Source of the DNA: Collibacillus ludicampi
Lineage (GTDB): Bacteria > Bacillota > Bacilli > Tumebacillales > BOQE01
Length of the DNA stretch: 64,000 nucleotides
Direction of reading: 5' to 3'
Assembly: GCF_023705585.1 (NCBI RefSeq)
Contig: NZ_BOQE01000001.1
Span: 3,876,710 to 3,940,709, forward strand
The translations under genes and the position numbers were made by a program. This document shows, one piece after another, positions 24,147 to 32,129 of this stretch (within the stretch, counting starts at the first letter, position 1; every line of letters begins with the position of its first letter). The notes beneath the pieces were generated by a model that saw only the letters and a program-made list of their open reading frames with translations, did not search any database and was not told the DNA's origin.

Positions 24147-24182
24147 AGCCCCCGTCTCTTCTATAACGGGGGCTTTGTGTTA
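24147..24182 (+). terminator. Intrinsic terminator
   Basis: AGCCCCCGT and ACGGGGGCT form a 9 bp stem around a ten-base loop, followed by TTGTGTT. It ends the 65-residue membrane protein transcript. Confidence 0.75.
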
Positions 24183-24220
24183 TACTTTCGGTAGAAAGTA
24201 ACAGGAAGGAGAATGTCATC

Positions 24221-24577
24221 GTGTTAGATCGCAATGAAATTTGGGCACAAGCGGCTGAACTCGGTCAATTGATTTCCGAATCTCCAGTCGTTCTCGCATA
24301 TAAGGAAGCGAAAGAGACGATGGAAAGTCATCCGGAGATCAAACATCTTCTTTCCAAATTGCGTGACATGCAGGAGCAATATGAGCGACTCTCCACATAC
24401 AGTACGGGTCCTCATTTGAAATCCCTTGAAGAAAGTATGAAAGAAACGATCGCTAAACTGGATGAATATCCGGAAGTGCAAAATTTCCGCAAGAGAACGC
24501 ATGAAGTGGATCAGCTGCTAAAAGCGGTCACTGATGTACTTTCCACCAGTGTAACTGAACGTGTGAGCCAGGAGTGA
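24221..24577 (+). CDS. YlbF/YmcA-family protein
   Basis: A 118-residue all-helical protein of the YlbF/YmcA (DUF964) family, whose B. subtilis members form the Y-complex that acts with RNase Y in mRNA maturation and affects competence, biofilm and sporulation. Visible signs are LGQLISESPVVLAYKEAKETM and EYPEVQNFRKRTHEVDQLL. The GTG at 24221 follows AAGGAG. Whether it equals YlbF, YmcA or the third paralog YheA cannot be decided by eye. Cytoplasmic. Confidence 0.78.
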   Translation: MLDRNEIWAQAAELGQLISESPVVLAYKEAKETMESHPEIKHLLSKLRDMQEQYERLSTYSTGPHLKSLEESMKETIAKLDEYPEVQNFRKRTHEVDQLLKAVTDVLSTSVTERVSQE

Positions 24578-24588
24578 AGCATTCACAT

Positions 24589-24617
24589 TTGACAGTCTCT
24601 TTTTCCTGTTGTATAAT
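24589..24617 (+). promoter_or_regulatory. Perfect consensus sigma-A promoter
   Basis: TTGACA (24589-24594), a 17-base spacer, and TATAAT (24612-24617). Both hexamers and the spacing are consensus. It drives the DUF1292 gene starting at 24658 and predicts high constitutive expression. Confidence 0.92.
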
Positions 24618-24657
24618 TTAGCACATTGACTTTACTAAGAGATGAGGGTTGCTGGCA

Positions 24658-24957
24658 ATGACAGATCATAATCACATCCATGATGAAAATTGCAATCACG
24701 ACCATGAACACGATGTGGTCATACTTACAGACGATGAGGGAAATGACCATGAGTTTATAATCGTTGAAGTCATGGAAATGGAAGATAAACATTATGCAGT
24801 TCTCGTTCCTCACGATGACGAAGATGGCGAAGGAATTATCATGCGCGTCGAGGAAGACGGGAATGGTGAGGAATATCTTGTTGACATCGAAGACGACGAA
24901 GAATGGCAACGCGTCGTTTCCGCATACGAGAAGTTTCTTGATGAACATAGCGAGTAA
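24658..24957 (+). CDS. DUF1292 (YrzB-like) protein with His-rich N-terminus
   Basis: A very acidic 99-residue protein. The DUF1292 core is VVILTDDEGNDHEFIIVEV, then YAVLVPHDDEDGEGIIMRVEE and DDEEWQRVVSAYEKFLDE. The first 18 residues hold six His and one Cys (DHNHIHDENCNHDHEH), a likely metal-binding tail not general to the family. The ATG at 24658 lies nine bases after GAGGG. It has a perfect promoter and a strong terminator. Function unknown. Confidence 0.8.
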   Translation: MTDHNHIHDENCNHDHEHDVVILTDDEGNDHEFIIVEVMEMEDKHYAVLVPHDDEDGEGIIMRVEEDGNGEEYLVDIEDDEEWQRVVSAYEKFLDEHSE

Positions 24958-24960
24958 TAA

Positions 24961-24991
24961 AAAAACCGAGGCTGAATGCCTCGGTTTTTTT
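24961..24991. terminator. Bidirectional intrinsic terminator
   Basis: AAAAACCGAGGC and GCCTCGGTTTTT form a 12 bp stem with a five-base loop, with T-runs on both strands. It separates the DUF1292 gene from the convergent tRNA cluster. Confidence 0.92.
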
Positions 24992-24993
24992 AT

Positions 24994-25087
24994 TGGCGGA
25001 GTGAGAGGGATTCGAACCCTCGATACGGGTTATCCCCGTATACTCGCTTAGCAGGCGAGCGCCTTCGACCTACTCGGCCATCACTCC
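24994..25087 (-). tRNA. tRNA-Ser(GCU)
   Basis: The 94-base minus-strand sequence starts GGAGTGATGGCCGAGT, has a long variable arm, an anticodon loop CTGCTAA (anticodon GCT), the TTCGAATCC T-loop and an encoded CCA end. It reads AGC/AGU codons. Last of four tandem tRNA genes. Confidence 0.95.
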
Positions 25088-25095
25088 TAAACGAG

Positions 25096-25171
25096 TGGAG
25101 CCACCTGCCGGGCTCGAACCGGCGACCTGCTCATTACGAGTGAGCCGCTCTGCCAACTGAGCTAAGGTGGC
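25096..25171 (-). tRNA. tRNA-Thr(CGU)
   Basis: The 76-base minus-strand cloverleaf starts GCCACCTTAGCTCAGTTGG, has anticodon CGT in loop CTCGTAA, TTCGAGCC T-loop, and ends AGGTGGC-T-CCA with CCA encoded. It reads ACG codons. Confidence 0.95.
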
Positions 25172-25183
25172 AGATGGATAACA

Positions 25184-25276
25184 TGGCGGAGAGAGAGGGA
25201 TTCGAACCCTCGAGGCGCGTTATCCACGCCTACACGATTTCCAATCGTGCTCCTTCGACCACTCGGACATCTCTCC
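25184..25276 (-). tRNA. tRNA-Ser(GGA)
   Basis: The 93-base minus-strand sequence starts GGAGAGATGTCCGAGTGG, has anticodon GGA in loop TTGGAAA, a long variable arm typical of serine tRNAs, and an encoded CCA. It reads UCC/UCU codons. Confidence 0.95.
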
Positions 25277-25281
25277 AAACA

Positions 25282-25356
25282 TGGTGCGCCTACCAGGAAT
25301 CGAACCTGGGCACCCGGTTCCGGAGACCGGCGCTCTATCCTCTGAGCTATAGGCGC
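25282..25356 (-). tRNA. tRNA-Arg(CCG)
   Basis: The 75-base minus-strand cloverleaf starts GCGCCTATAGCTCAGAGG, has anticodon CCG in loop CTCCGGA, and ends TAGGCGC-A-CCA. It reads CGG codons and is the first tRNA of the transcript. Confidence 0.95.
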
Positions 25357-25374
25357 CTGACGAAGACATGTTTT

Positions 25375-25403
25375 AATATAGCATGTTCGTCTGTACCTTT
25401 CAA
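25375..25403 (-). promoter_or_regulatory. Promoter of the tRNA cluster
   Basis: On the minus strand TTGAAA (25403-25398), a 17-base spacer and TATATT (25380-25375) with a TGC extension, ending about 19 bases before the first tRNA. Confidence 0.8.
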
Positions 25404-25478
25404 AGAGGATATGATCCCATTTTAAAACAAAAATCTCGTTCATTTATTTATGTCTAATTCTCGCTTCATCTATCATGC

Positions 25479-25515
25479 AAAAAAAGCCTCTCGTGCAAAA
25501 ATACGCACGGGAGGC
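25479..25515 (-). terminator. Intrinsic terminator of murT-gatD
   Basis: AGCCTCCCGTGC/GCACGAGAGGCT, a 12 bp stem with one G-T pair, followed on the minus strand by TTTTTTTGC. Confidence 0.88.
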
Positions 25516-25525
25516 TATCCTATCA

Positions 25526-26269
25526 TCATACTCGTACCGTTTGGCTGTATTTTTCAATGATCTGCTGATGTGCACGCATTTCCCAAGTATCATCAAGCGG
25601 AATGAGTACCGGATCTTCCGTATGACGATACAGGGCTAAGCGCAGGAGAAAATCTGCAAAATGGGGATTTTTCGATAAGAGCGGGCCGTGCATATACGTA
25701 CCGAAAACCGTCCCTTGTGCCACGCCCTCGAACCGATCTTCTCCGTTATTCCCGAAACCGTTTGTCATCACCGCTAGCGGTTTAACCCCTTCACCCAGGT
25801 ACGTCCTTCCCGAATGATTCTCATAGCCGACGATCGTGTTCCCTGCAAGCCCTTCGATTTGCAAGTTCCCGATCGTATTCCCGACCAATCGCTTCGTTCC
25901 ACCGACCGTAAAGAAGTCGACGAGACCGAGACCTTCGATCCTTTTTCCCCCGATCGTTTCAAAATAGCGTCCTAACAACTGATAGCTGCCACAAATCGTG
26001 AGAATCACCGTTCCCTCGGCGATCGCTTTTTCAAAAGCGGAACGTCTTCTCAATAAATCATCAGCGACTATCGATTGCTCTCTGTCCTCTCCCCCGCCGG
26101 AGAATAGAATATCATATTCGCTTAAGTCGGCCGTATCGCCGATCGAGATCGCTTTGACCTCGACGTCAAATCCCCGCCACTCGGCTCTCCTCTTTAGTAC
26201 GGTTACATTTCCACGATCGCTGTACACCTCAAGCAGATCCGGGTACAGATGCGCGATTTTTAGCTTCAA
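25526..26269 (-). CDS. gatD: Lipid II isoglutaminyl synthase glutaminase subunit GatD
   Basis: Class I glutamine amidotransferase (CobB/CobQ-like) that supplies ammonia to MurT for amidation of D-Glu in lipid II. The nucleophile elbow is ILTICGSYQLLGRYFE and the His is in GTYMHGPLLSKNP; the substrate loop GYENHSGRTYLG is typical. I chose the TTG at 26269, eight bases after AGGGAAGG, giving 247 residues, close to the family's usual length. The start lies inside the 3' end of murT (41-base overlap), implying translational coupling. Confidence 0.9.
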   Translation of the reverse strand: MKLKIAHLYPDLLEVYSDRGNVTVLKRRAEWRGFDVEVKAISIGDTADLSEYDILFSGGGEDREQSIVADDLLRRRSAFEKAIAEGTVILTICGSYQLLGRYFETIGGKRIEGLGLVDFFTVGGTKRLVGNTIGNLQIEGLAGNTIVGYENHSGRTYLGEGVKPLAVMTNGFGNNGEDRFEGVAQGTVFGTYMHGPLLSKNPHFADFLLRLALYRHTEDPVLIPLDDTWEMRAHQQIIEKYSQTVRV

Positions 26270-27626
26270 CTTCAATCCTTCCCTTCGCAAGCAAATGATC
26301 TCTGATCGCATAGAGTGATGTATACGTTGAAAGGATGTATAATAAATGTCCCTCAGGAAGTTCAGCGAGCGCATGATCGACTGTGCGGATATCGCCTTCC
26401 ATCACTTCCGTTATATCACCGAATCCGGCGTATTTTAAACGCACGCCCATATCGAATGCGCGCGTCCCCGTCGCCCAAATCCGTTGCAAACGGCTCATCT
26501 TGCGGAGTTTCTCGATATTCGTGTCCCAAATCCACGATACATCCGTACCGTCAGCATAATGGTCATTCAGAACGACGACGAGGTGAGCGGGACGCGTTTC
26601 CTGTTGGACTACCGACAAAACCTGATTAAAACCGGTTGGATTCTTAACAAGCGTCAACATAACATGTTTCCCTGCAATATTCATTCTCTCCATACGTCCC
26701 AAGCCGGTCGCCATAGACGACATTTCTTCCCGCAGAACCTCTCGCTTCACGCCCATGAGATTCGCTGCCGTAATCGCCGCCAAGGCGTTGTAAACGTTAT
26801 ACAGCGCAGGAGAATTGATGCGGCCAACATCCCCTTTTAATTCAAAGAGAATGCCCTCTTCATGCAGACGCACGCGTTCCGCCGCATAATCCGGATTCGC
26901 ACGCTGAAAACCGCATGTCAAGCATCTATAAAACCCCAATTGCCCATAATGATATTGCGTATAGTGGAGGGGAGAACTGCATGTCCGACAAAACTTTCCG
27001 TCTTTCACCTCGTTATGATCCTCCGCAGAGAAATCACTTGAATTAATTCCGTACCAGATCACACGTTTTCCTTCCGGAGCGATGGAAGAAACGAGAGGGT
27101 CATCCGCGTTCAGGATGAGCATCGTATGATCGGGTGCTTTTTTCAAAGCGTTTCCTACCAATTCTACAACCGTGTCCACTTCCCCATAGCGATCCATTTG
27201 ATCGCGGAAAAAGTTTGTCACGACCACAGCATTCGGATGGAGCGGTTGTATGACTTTTCCGATCGTTGCTTCATCGACTTCCAGCACGACGGCTTGTCCA
27301 TCTGCCGCTTTGCCTTTGTAGCCATCGAGGAATGTTGTTACAATCCCTTGAATCAAATTGGCGCCAAGGCTGTTGGAAATGATCGCACGTCCATCTTTGC
27401 GTAAAAAATGGGTTAACAGGTTACTCGTCGTGGTTTTCCCGTTCGTTCCTGTGATTAAGACGACATTACCGTTCAGTTTGCTGCCAAAATGCGAGAGGAT
27501 ATCCGGACAAATGCGCAGGGCAATCGCTCCCGGCAGTGTCGTTCCCTTCCGTCCAGTCAAACGTAAAATCTGTTTGACAAACTTGGAAACGTTGATGGCC
27601 AGAAAAAAACGTAAACGATTCAACAA
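26229..27626 (-). CDS. murT: Lipid II isoglutaminyl synthase subunit MurT
   Basis: Mur-ligase-like ATPase that activates the D-Glu alpha-carboxylate of lipid II for amidation. It has the P-loop ITGTNGKTTTSNLL, LEVDEATIGKVI and the MurT-specific Cys4 zinc ribbon between CRTCSSPLHY and FYRCLTCGF. Length 465 fits. The start is TTG at 27626 or the adjacent TTG at 27623, after GGAGGGA. It forms an operon with gatD. Confidence 0.92.
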   Translation of the reverse strand: MLNRLRFFLAINVSKFVKQILRLTGRKGTTLPGAIALRICPDILSHFGSKLNGNVVLITGTNGKTTTSNLLTHFLRKDGRAIISNSLGANLIQGIVTTFLDGYKGKAADGQAVVLEVDEATIGKVIQPLHPNAVVVTNFFRDQMDRYGEVDTVVELVGNALKKAPDHTMLILNADDPLVSSIAPEGKRVIWYGINSSDFSAEDHNEVKDGKFCRTCSSPLHYTQYHYGQLGFYRCLTCGFQRANPDYAAERVRLHEEGILFELKGDVGRINSPALYNVYNALAAITAANLMGVKREVLREEMSSMATGLGRMERMNIAGKHVMLTLVKNPTGFNQVLSVVQQETRPAHLVVVLNDHYADGTDVSWIWDTNIEKLRKMSRLQRIWATGTRAFDMGVRLKYAGFGDITEVMEGDIRTVDHALAELPEGHLLYILSTYTSLYAIRDHLLAKGRIEVEAKNRASVPGSA

Positions 27627-27944
27627 TAAGTCCCTCCAGTATTTCAGTTCATAAGCTTTATCATAACGCTTATCTCAAGCGATATCTACCATTACATATA
27701 TCCCTTTCATTTCACCTGAATCTGACTCCAAAATCCCTGCCCGCTACATTATATCGCATCATCAAAAGGATTTCACCGGCCATTCCCACAGTTGAGCTCC
27801 GGATCACCCTTCCTCTTCAGAAAAAACAAGAAAGACGCCAACCGACGGCGCCGTCAATTTTACTCATGAATGTACTCTCTCTTGAATCCATCGTCAATGT
27901 ATCTATTTCCAAAGAACACTGTTAAGGATCATCAATATCAACCG
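27627..27944. other. Intergenic region upstream of murT
   Basis: No gene is supported in these 318 bases. They hold the murT leader, a small dyad CGCTTGAGATAAGCG near 27670, and toward the other gene a possible terminator (27821-27852: GGCGCC/GGCGTC stem, then TTTCTTGTTTTTTC on the minus strand) for the 130-residue membrane protein. No clear sigma-A promoter is visible for murT. Confidence 0.5.
27821..27852 (-). terminator. Probable terminator of the 130-residue membrane protein gene
   Basis: A 6 bp GGCGCC/GGCGTC stem (one G-T pair) with a seven-base loop, then TTTCTTGTTTTTTC on the minus strand, about 95 bases after the stop. Confidence 0.5.
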
Positions 27945-28337
27945 TTATTGTTTTTGGCGAAGCGTTTTTTTGTATTCTCTGAGAGAACCTAGCAATTCGT
28001 GAAAGAATGGCCCTCCAAAGGAAACGAGCACGCCCGTGACAAAATAATCAAACCCGTTGGCGAGCCATGCAGGAAAAGCTGTCCATACCGGCTTCATCTG
28101 TAACATCTGTAAGGGATGGACTTGCCCAAGCCAGGCAAGTACTCCGCCGACCACCCCGGCAACCAGGTGAATATTCACTTGATAGACATCCTTTCTTTTC
28201 TTAAGGGACATCTCATCTTCATTTTCGTTCTCGACAAATTGTAGAAGCTTGAATCGTTTCCGTATCTGCAATGTAATCGTCTGTGTAGAAGCGGATAGTG
28301 CTGTCATTACTCCGAGAAAATGGATCATCTCATCCAT
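27945..28337 (-). CDS. Membrane protein of unknown function (130 residues)
   Basis: Three hydrophobic segments are visible: about residues 3-20 (IHFLGVMTALSASTQTI), 55-75 (HLVAGVVGGVLAWLGQV) and 95-115 (GFDYFVTGVLVSFGGPFF), with a charged cytoplasmic-type stretch between the first two (RKRFKLLQFVENENEDE) and a basic C-terminus. GGGGGATGG precedes the ATG at 28337; the upstream in-frame ATG has no site. No family recognised; the layout recalls small holin-like or envelope proteins but there is no phage context. Confidence 0.6.
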   Translation of the reverse strand: MDEMIHFLGVMTALSASTQTITLQIRKRFKLLQFVENENEDEMSLKKRKDVYQVNIHLVAGVVGGVLAWLGQVHPLQMLQMKPVWTAFPAWLANGFDYFVTGVLVSFGGPFFHELLGSLREYKKTLRQKQ

Positions 28338-28403
28338 GCAGCCATCCCCCTTCGCCTCTCTCATTCCTACTATATCTGGGGGACAAGATTGCTAGAACTA
28401 CAC

Positions 28404-28436
28404 AAAAAAGACCTCCTTGCAAAAAGCAAAGAGGTC
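28404..28436 (-). terminator. Intrinsic terminator of the LCP gene
   Basis: GACCTC/GAGGTC outer stem with an inner TTGC/GCAA pairing, followed on the minus strand by TTTTTTGTG. Confidence 0.8.
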
Positions 28437-28445
28437 GCGATACGA

Positions 28446-29816
28446 TCATTGATTGTGTTGTGTACTGTTTGGCGGTGTACCGTTTGGTATCGCACCGTTT
28501 TGTTGATTTCCTCCATGTGATGTTCCATTCTGATTGGTGCCGTTTTCCGGTGTCTGAGAAGTGTTGTTTTGTGTCCCGCCAGTCGGTTTCGTTCCGTTCG
28601 ACGTCGTGTTTTGCGATGTTCCTTCTTGTGTAGTTACATCATTCGTATTTGTTTGTGGAACAGGGTTTTTCTCAACCTTTCCTCCCGTATTGGATTCGGA
28701 GAGAGTTGAGGAACCACTGTCTACCTTCGACGGGCTCACAGGTTTGGGTTGCGGTGGCGGATCATCTCTCTTCGGTTCCGGTAGGGACTCCGTAGACTGT
28801 TGTGTCTGCTCAAGAGGATACTGATCATCGCCAGGTTTTTCCACGACATCCGTCATTCCAAGTGCATCATGAACGGCTATGCGGCATTTATAGACGTCTG
28901 GAATCAGCACGCTCATCCCGTTCATATTATCGTTGATCACGAATGCATCTGTCGGAGGAATCTGCATCGATTTCATGTCTTTCATATTCACATCGGACAC
29001 CAGTGAGCCCAGCTTGATCATGTCGTCAATTTGCATATTCGTATCGACATATGGACGAATGGTTTCCAGAATCGAAGGCAGTTTGACGAGCGAACCGGGT
29101 GTTTTCAATTTCTCAGCCAAAGCGGTCAAAAACTTTCGCTGTCTTTCTGTACGGGCAAAATCACCGAGCGCGTCATGACGAAAACGCACATACATCAATG
29201 CGTGTTTTCCGTCGAGAACCTGTTCCCCCTTGTGCAGCAAAATATCGTAAACCCCGTCGTCAGGATAGTCCATATCTTTCTCCACATCGATCTTGACACC
29301 GCCTACAGCATCAACCAATTTCTCAAAGCCCTGAAAATCGGTTTTTACATAATAATGTATCGGAATCTGTAAAAAATTCGAAACGGTTTGCATCGCCAAA
29401 TCCGGGCCGCCCAAAGAAAATGCAGCATTGATCTTTTCGAAACCGTAACCGGGGATTTTGTACCACGTATCTCTCATCACAGAAAACATACGAGCCGTTT
29501 TGGTGACCGGATCGATACTTACTACAATCATACTATCCGATCTTGGATGAGGATCGTTGTTACGATTGTCAACCCCCAAAAGGAGGATATTCACTCTGTC
29601 GGTTCCCGTCCAAGTCGGAGCCGCCTGAGCGACAGAACCGTTCTGCGGCGTATGAATTCCTTGTAAAAAACGAAATACAGAAAATCCGTAGTATCCCACA
29701 ATCGAAATCAGAAGAATTCCGATCGTAATCAGTGTCCAAAGAAAGCCTTTCCGTTTATAAAATTTCATCTTGTTTGCAGCTCTTTGCTGCTGAATTCGTT
29801 CCATCCTTGTTTGCAT
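28446..29816 (-). CDS. LytR-CpsA-Psr (LCP) family cell-wall glycopolymer ligase
   Basis: Membrane-anchored phosphotransferase that attaches anionic glycopolymers to peptidoglycan. An N-terminal cytoplasmic segment precedes one membrane helix (LWTLITIGILLISIVGYY), then the LCP domain with VNILLLGVDNRN, RSDSMIVVSIDP, MRDTWYKIPGYGFEKINAAFSLGG and YVRFRHDALGDFARTERQRKFL. The last 120 residues are low-complexity, rich in Asn, Thr, Gln, Gly and Pro, and could span or bind the wall. The ATG at 29816 follows AAAGGATG; the ATG at 29825 is too close to it. Confidence 0.9.
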   Translation of the reverse strand: MQTRMERIQQQRAANKMKFYKRKGFLWTLITIGILLISIVGYYGFSVFRFLQGIHTPQNGSVAQAAPTWTGTDRVNILLLGVDNRNNDPHPRSDSMIVVSIDPVTKTARMFSVMRDTWYKIPGYGFEKINAAFSLGGPDLAMQTVSNFLQIPIHYYVKTDFQGFEKLVDAVGGVKIDVEKDMDYPDDGVYDILLHKGEQVLDGKHALMYVRFRHDALGDFARTERQRKFLTALAEKLKTPGSLVKLPSILETIRPYVDTNMQIDDMIKLGSLVSDVNMKDMKSMQIPPTDAFVINDNMNGMSVLIPDVYKCRIAVHDALGMTDVVEKPGDDQYPLEQTQQSTESLPEPKRDDPPPQPKPVSPSKVDSGSSTLSESNTGGKVEKNPVPQTNTNDVTTQEGTSQNTTSNGTKPTGGTQNNTSQTPENGTNQNGTSHGGNQQNGAIPNGTPPNSTQHNQ

Positions 29817-29858
29817 AGAATCCATCCTTTATTTAGGATCAAAGTCACATTGAATTCT

Positions 29859-29867
29859 ATTATATCA
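29859..29867 (-). promoter_or_regulatory. Extended -10 promoter of the LCP gene
   Basis: The minus strand reads TGATATAAT, a perfect TATAAT with TGN, about 43 bases before the start codon. Confidence 0.6.
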
Positions 29868-29921
29868 TAGAAAAATTAGCAGTTCCTTTACAATTTCGTA
29901 GCAAATCGAGAGTCAAACGAC

Positions 29922-29964
29922 AAAAAAAGACTGCCCTTGTCCACTTATAGGAGGAAAGGGCAGT
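29922..29964 (-). terminator. Intrinsic terminator of trpG-trpE
   Basis: ACTGCCCTT and AAGGGCAGT form a 9 bp stem over a 17-base loop, followed on the minus strand by CTTTTTTTG. Confidence 0.88.
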
Positions 29965-29975
29965 TCACATTCACC

Positions 29976-31436
29976 TCATGCTTCCAGTTGAAAGACAGTC
30001 TGTCGTAATGCACGCAACTTGTGGTTACATTCGTTCCATTCATGTTCCGGAACGGAATCTGCCACGATTCCTGCTCCCGCTTGAAAATAGGAGACACCGT
30101 TTTGATGGATGATCGTCCGGATCACGATTGCCGTATTCATATTGCCCAAAAAATCAAAGCAACCGATGACCCCGCCGTATGGACCTCGATTCACCATTTC
30201 CAGTTCATCGATGATCTCCATAGCCCGTACTTTCGGTGCACCCGAGAGCGTTCCTGCCGGAAACGTGGAGAGGAACACATCGAATTTGGAAATGCCGTTT
30301 TCCACGCGTCCTTGAACAGTTGATACAATATGGTATACATGGGAATATTCTTCAATGACCATGAAATCTTTGACACGAATGCTGGCCGCTTCACACACGC
30401 GTCCGAGATCGTTACGGCATAAATCGACGAGCATCAAATGTTCTGCTCGTTCCTTTTCATCTTGTAACAATGCATCAAGCAAGACGCGATTTTCCTCTGG
30501 AGTCTTCCCCTTCCCTTTCGTAGTGCCCGCGATCGGTCTCATTTCGACAATCCCATTCTCCAAACGGACTTGCAATTCGGGACTCGTGCCAAATATACGA
30601 TAGGAACCGTAATCGGCATAGAACATATATGGGGATGGATTCACTTGTTTCAGACGGTAATACACTTGAAGAGGATCGATATTCCCGATCACGCGATCCC
30701 TCTTCGAGAGGACAACCTGAAAGATATCCCCTTCACGGATATAATCCTTAGCGCGAAGAACCCTGTTGATAAATTCTTCACGTGTCACATCTTCTTCGAC
30801 TATAAGATCCCTCGGGTTAAATCCTGTGAACGAAGGCTCATCATACTCATGGAGAAATGCGGCGATCTCTTCAAGTGAAGGTGTGGAGACCCCCTCAATC
30901 TCGTTAATAATGACGTAAATCATATCTCCTTCAAACTGCAGAACCACTTGGTGAACCTGCAAATGGATATCATCGATGTTTCGATCATCTTGAGTGGTGT
31001 TCGGGATTTTTTCAAAATAACGAATGGCGTCATATGAGAAGAAACCGAGAAAGCCGAACGAATAAGGACGCATCCGTTCAGGTTCGTACAATGAAAAACA
31101 TTCATTGACATGATCAAGGATTGCAGAAACAGGAACACCCGTAATATCGTCGAGTGGAATTTCGTATTGACTTAGAACATCAGAGACATAACGAGTGAGA
31201 AGGGCATGCCCTTCCAAGCGTAGAGCAGACCCTTTAAACCTGCACGACAATACCGGAAAAAGACCGATGATAGAAGTACAATACCGGCTCTTGGGGTCTC
31301 TTACGGAATCGAGCAGAAATACTTGTTCTGCCCCGAATGTTTCAGACATCGATTTAAAAACCTCAAACGCTTCACACACGCGAGGATATGAGTAAACATG
31401 TGAACGGACGCAAAGCCCTTTTGCTTTCGTTTTCAT
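29976..31436 (-). CDS. trpE: Anthranilate synthase component I
   Basis: Converts chorismate and ammonia to anthranilate, the first step of tryptophan synthesis. The N-terminal feedback region has [14 protein letters not shown] (counterpart of the LLES tryptophan site). The catalytic domain has [63 protein letters not shown] and [20 protein letters not shown] rather than PIKGT marks TrpE against PabB. The start overlaps trpG by four bases. No other trp genes are adjacent. The GTTKGKG stretch differs from the usual GTRPRG. Confidence 0.88.
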   Translation of the reverse strand: MKTKAKGLCVRSHVYSYPRVCEAFEVFKSMSETFGAEQVFLLDSVRDPKSRYCTSIIGLFPVLSCRFKGSALRLEGHALLTRYVSDVLSQYEIPLDDITGVPVSAILDHVNECFSLYEPERMRPYSFGFLGFFSYDAIRYFEKIPNTTQDDRNIDDIHLQVHQVVLQFEGDMIYVIINEIEGVSTPSLEEIAAFLHEYDEPSFTGFNPRDLIVEEDVTREEFINRVLRAKDYIREGDIFQVVLSKRDRVIGNIDPLQVYYRLKQVNPSPYMFYADYGSYRIFGTSPELQVRLENGIVEMRPIAGTTKGKGKTPEENRVLLDALLQDEKERAEHLMLVDLCRNDLGRVCEAASIRVKDFMVIEEYSHVYHIVSTVQGRVENGISKFDVFLSTFPAGTLSGAPKVRAMEIIDELEMVNRGPYGGVIGCFDFLGNMNTAIVIRTIIHQNGVSYFQAGAGIVADSVPEHEWNECNHKLRALRQTVFQLEA

Positions 31437-32014
31437 ACTTCCACCGCCTCTTTCAGAGCGAGGAAGTTGCGAATCATCTGCTTGCCGCCTTGGGTCAGTA
31501 TGGATTCGGGATGAAACTGAACGCCAATGATCTCAAACTGACGGTGGCGGATCCCCATGATCTCCCCTTCTGATGTCTCGGCTATGATCTCAAAACAGGG
31601 AGGCAAACTTTCACGCTCGACAATCAGGGAATGGTAACGGGTGGCTGTCAACGGACTTTCGAGACCGGCAAATAACCCTTCCCCTTGATGAAAGACCAAT
31701 GACGTTTTCCCATGCATCATTCTCTCCGCTTTAACCACTTTCCCCCCGAACGCTTGCGCGATCGATTGGTGTCCTAAACACACTCCAAGGATCGGAATGT
31801 AGCCCGCGAAATGTTTGATCGCAGCCAGCGAAATCCCCGCTTCATTCGGCGTGCACGGACCGGGTGATATCAAGAGATGCGACGGCTTGAGGCGTTCCAT
31901 TTCTTCCAGGGTTACCTGATCATTTCGAAAAACGGCGACTTCTTGTTCCGCTTCACGTAAATACTGCACGAGATTGTAAGTAAATGAATCATAATTGTCA
32001 ATCACGACGATCAT
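31433..32014 (-). CDS. trpG: Anthranilate/aminodeoxychorismate synthase glutaminase component
   Basis: Class I glutamine amidotransferase of 193 residues that gives ammonia to TrpE, and in Bacillales often also to PabB. It shows [16 protein letters not shown] at the N-terminus, [11 protein letters not shown], the nucleophile [17 protein letters not shown] and the FHPESILT His-Glu pair. Its ATG directly abuts six GAG repeats that contain the ribosome site, which suggests TRAP-type translational control as for B. subtilis trpG (pabA). Four-base overlap with trpE. Confidence 0.92.
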   Translation of the reverse strand: MIVVIDNYDSFTYNLVQYLREAEQEVAVFRNDQVTLEEMERLKPSHLLISPGPCTPNEAGISLAAIKHFAGYIPILGVCLGHQSIAQAFGGKVVKAERMMHGKTSLVFHQGEGLFAGLESPLTATRYHSLIVERESLPPCFEIIAETSEGEIMGIRHRQFEIIGVQFHPESILTQGGKQMIRNFLALKEAVEV

Positions 32015-32047
32015 CTCGACTCCACTCTCCTCATCTCATCTCAGCTT
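32015..32047 (-). promoter_or_regulatory. GAG-repeat leader, candidate TRAP-binding site
   Basis: On the minus strand six GAG triplets recur with exact five-base period (complements at 32015, 32020, 32025, 32030, 32035 and 32040), each separated by two bases, with AAG as a seventh at 32045. This is the geometry bound by the tryptophan-activated TRAP 11-mer. The repeats include the Shine-Dalgarno and touch the trpG ATG, so bound TRAP would block initiation. Confidence 0.8.
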
Positions 32048-32129
32048 GACCTTATTGTTGCCAGCGAAAAGAGAAACTCTTTTCACTTATCAAATATTAG
32101 ATTCATCGTATCAGGGTGGTCATAGATTG

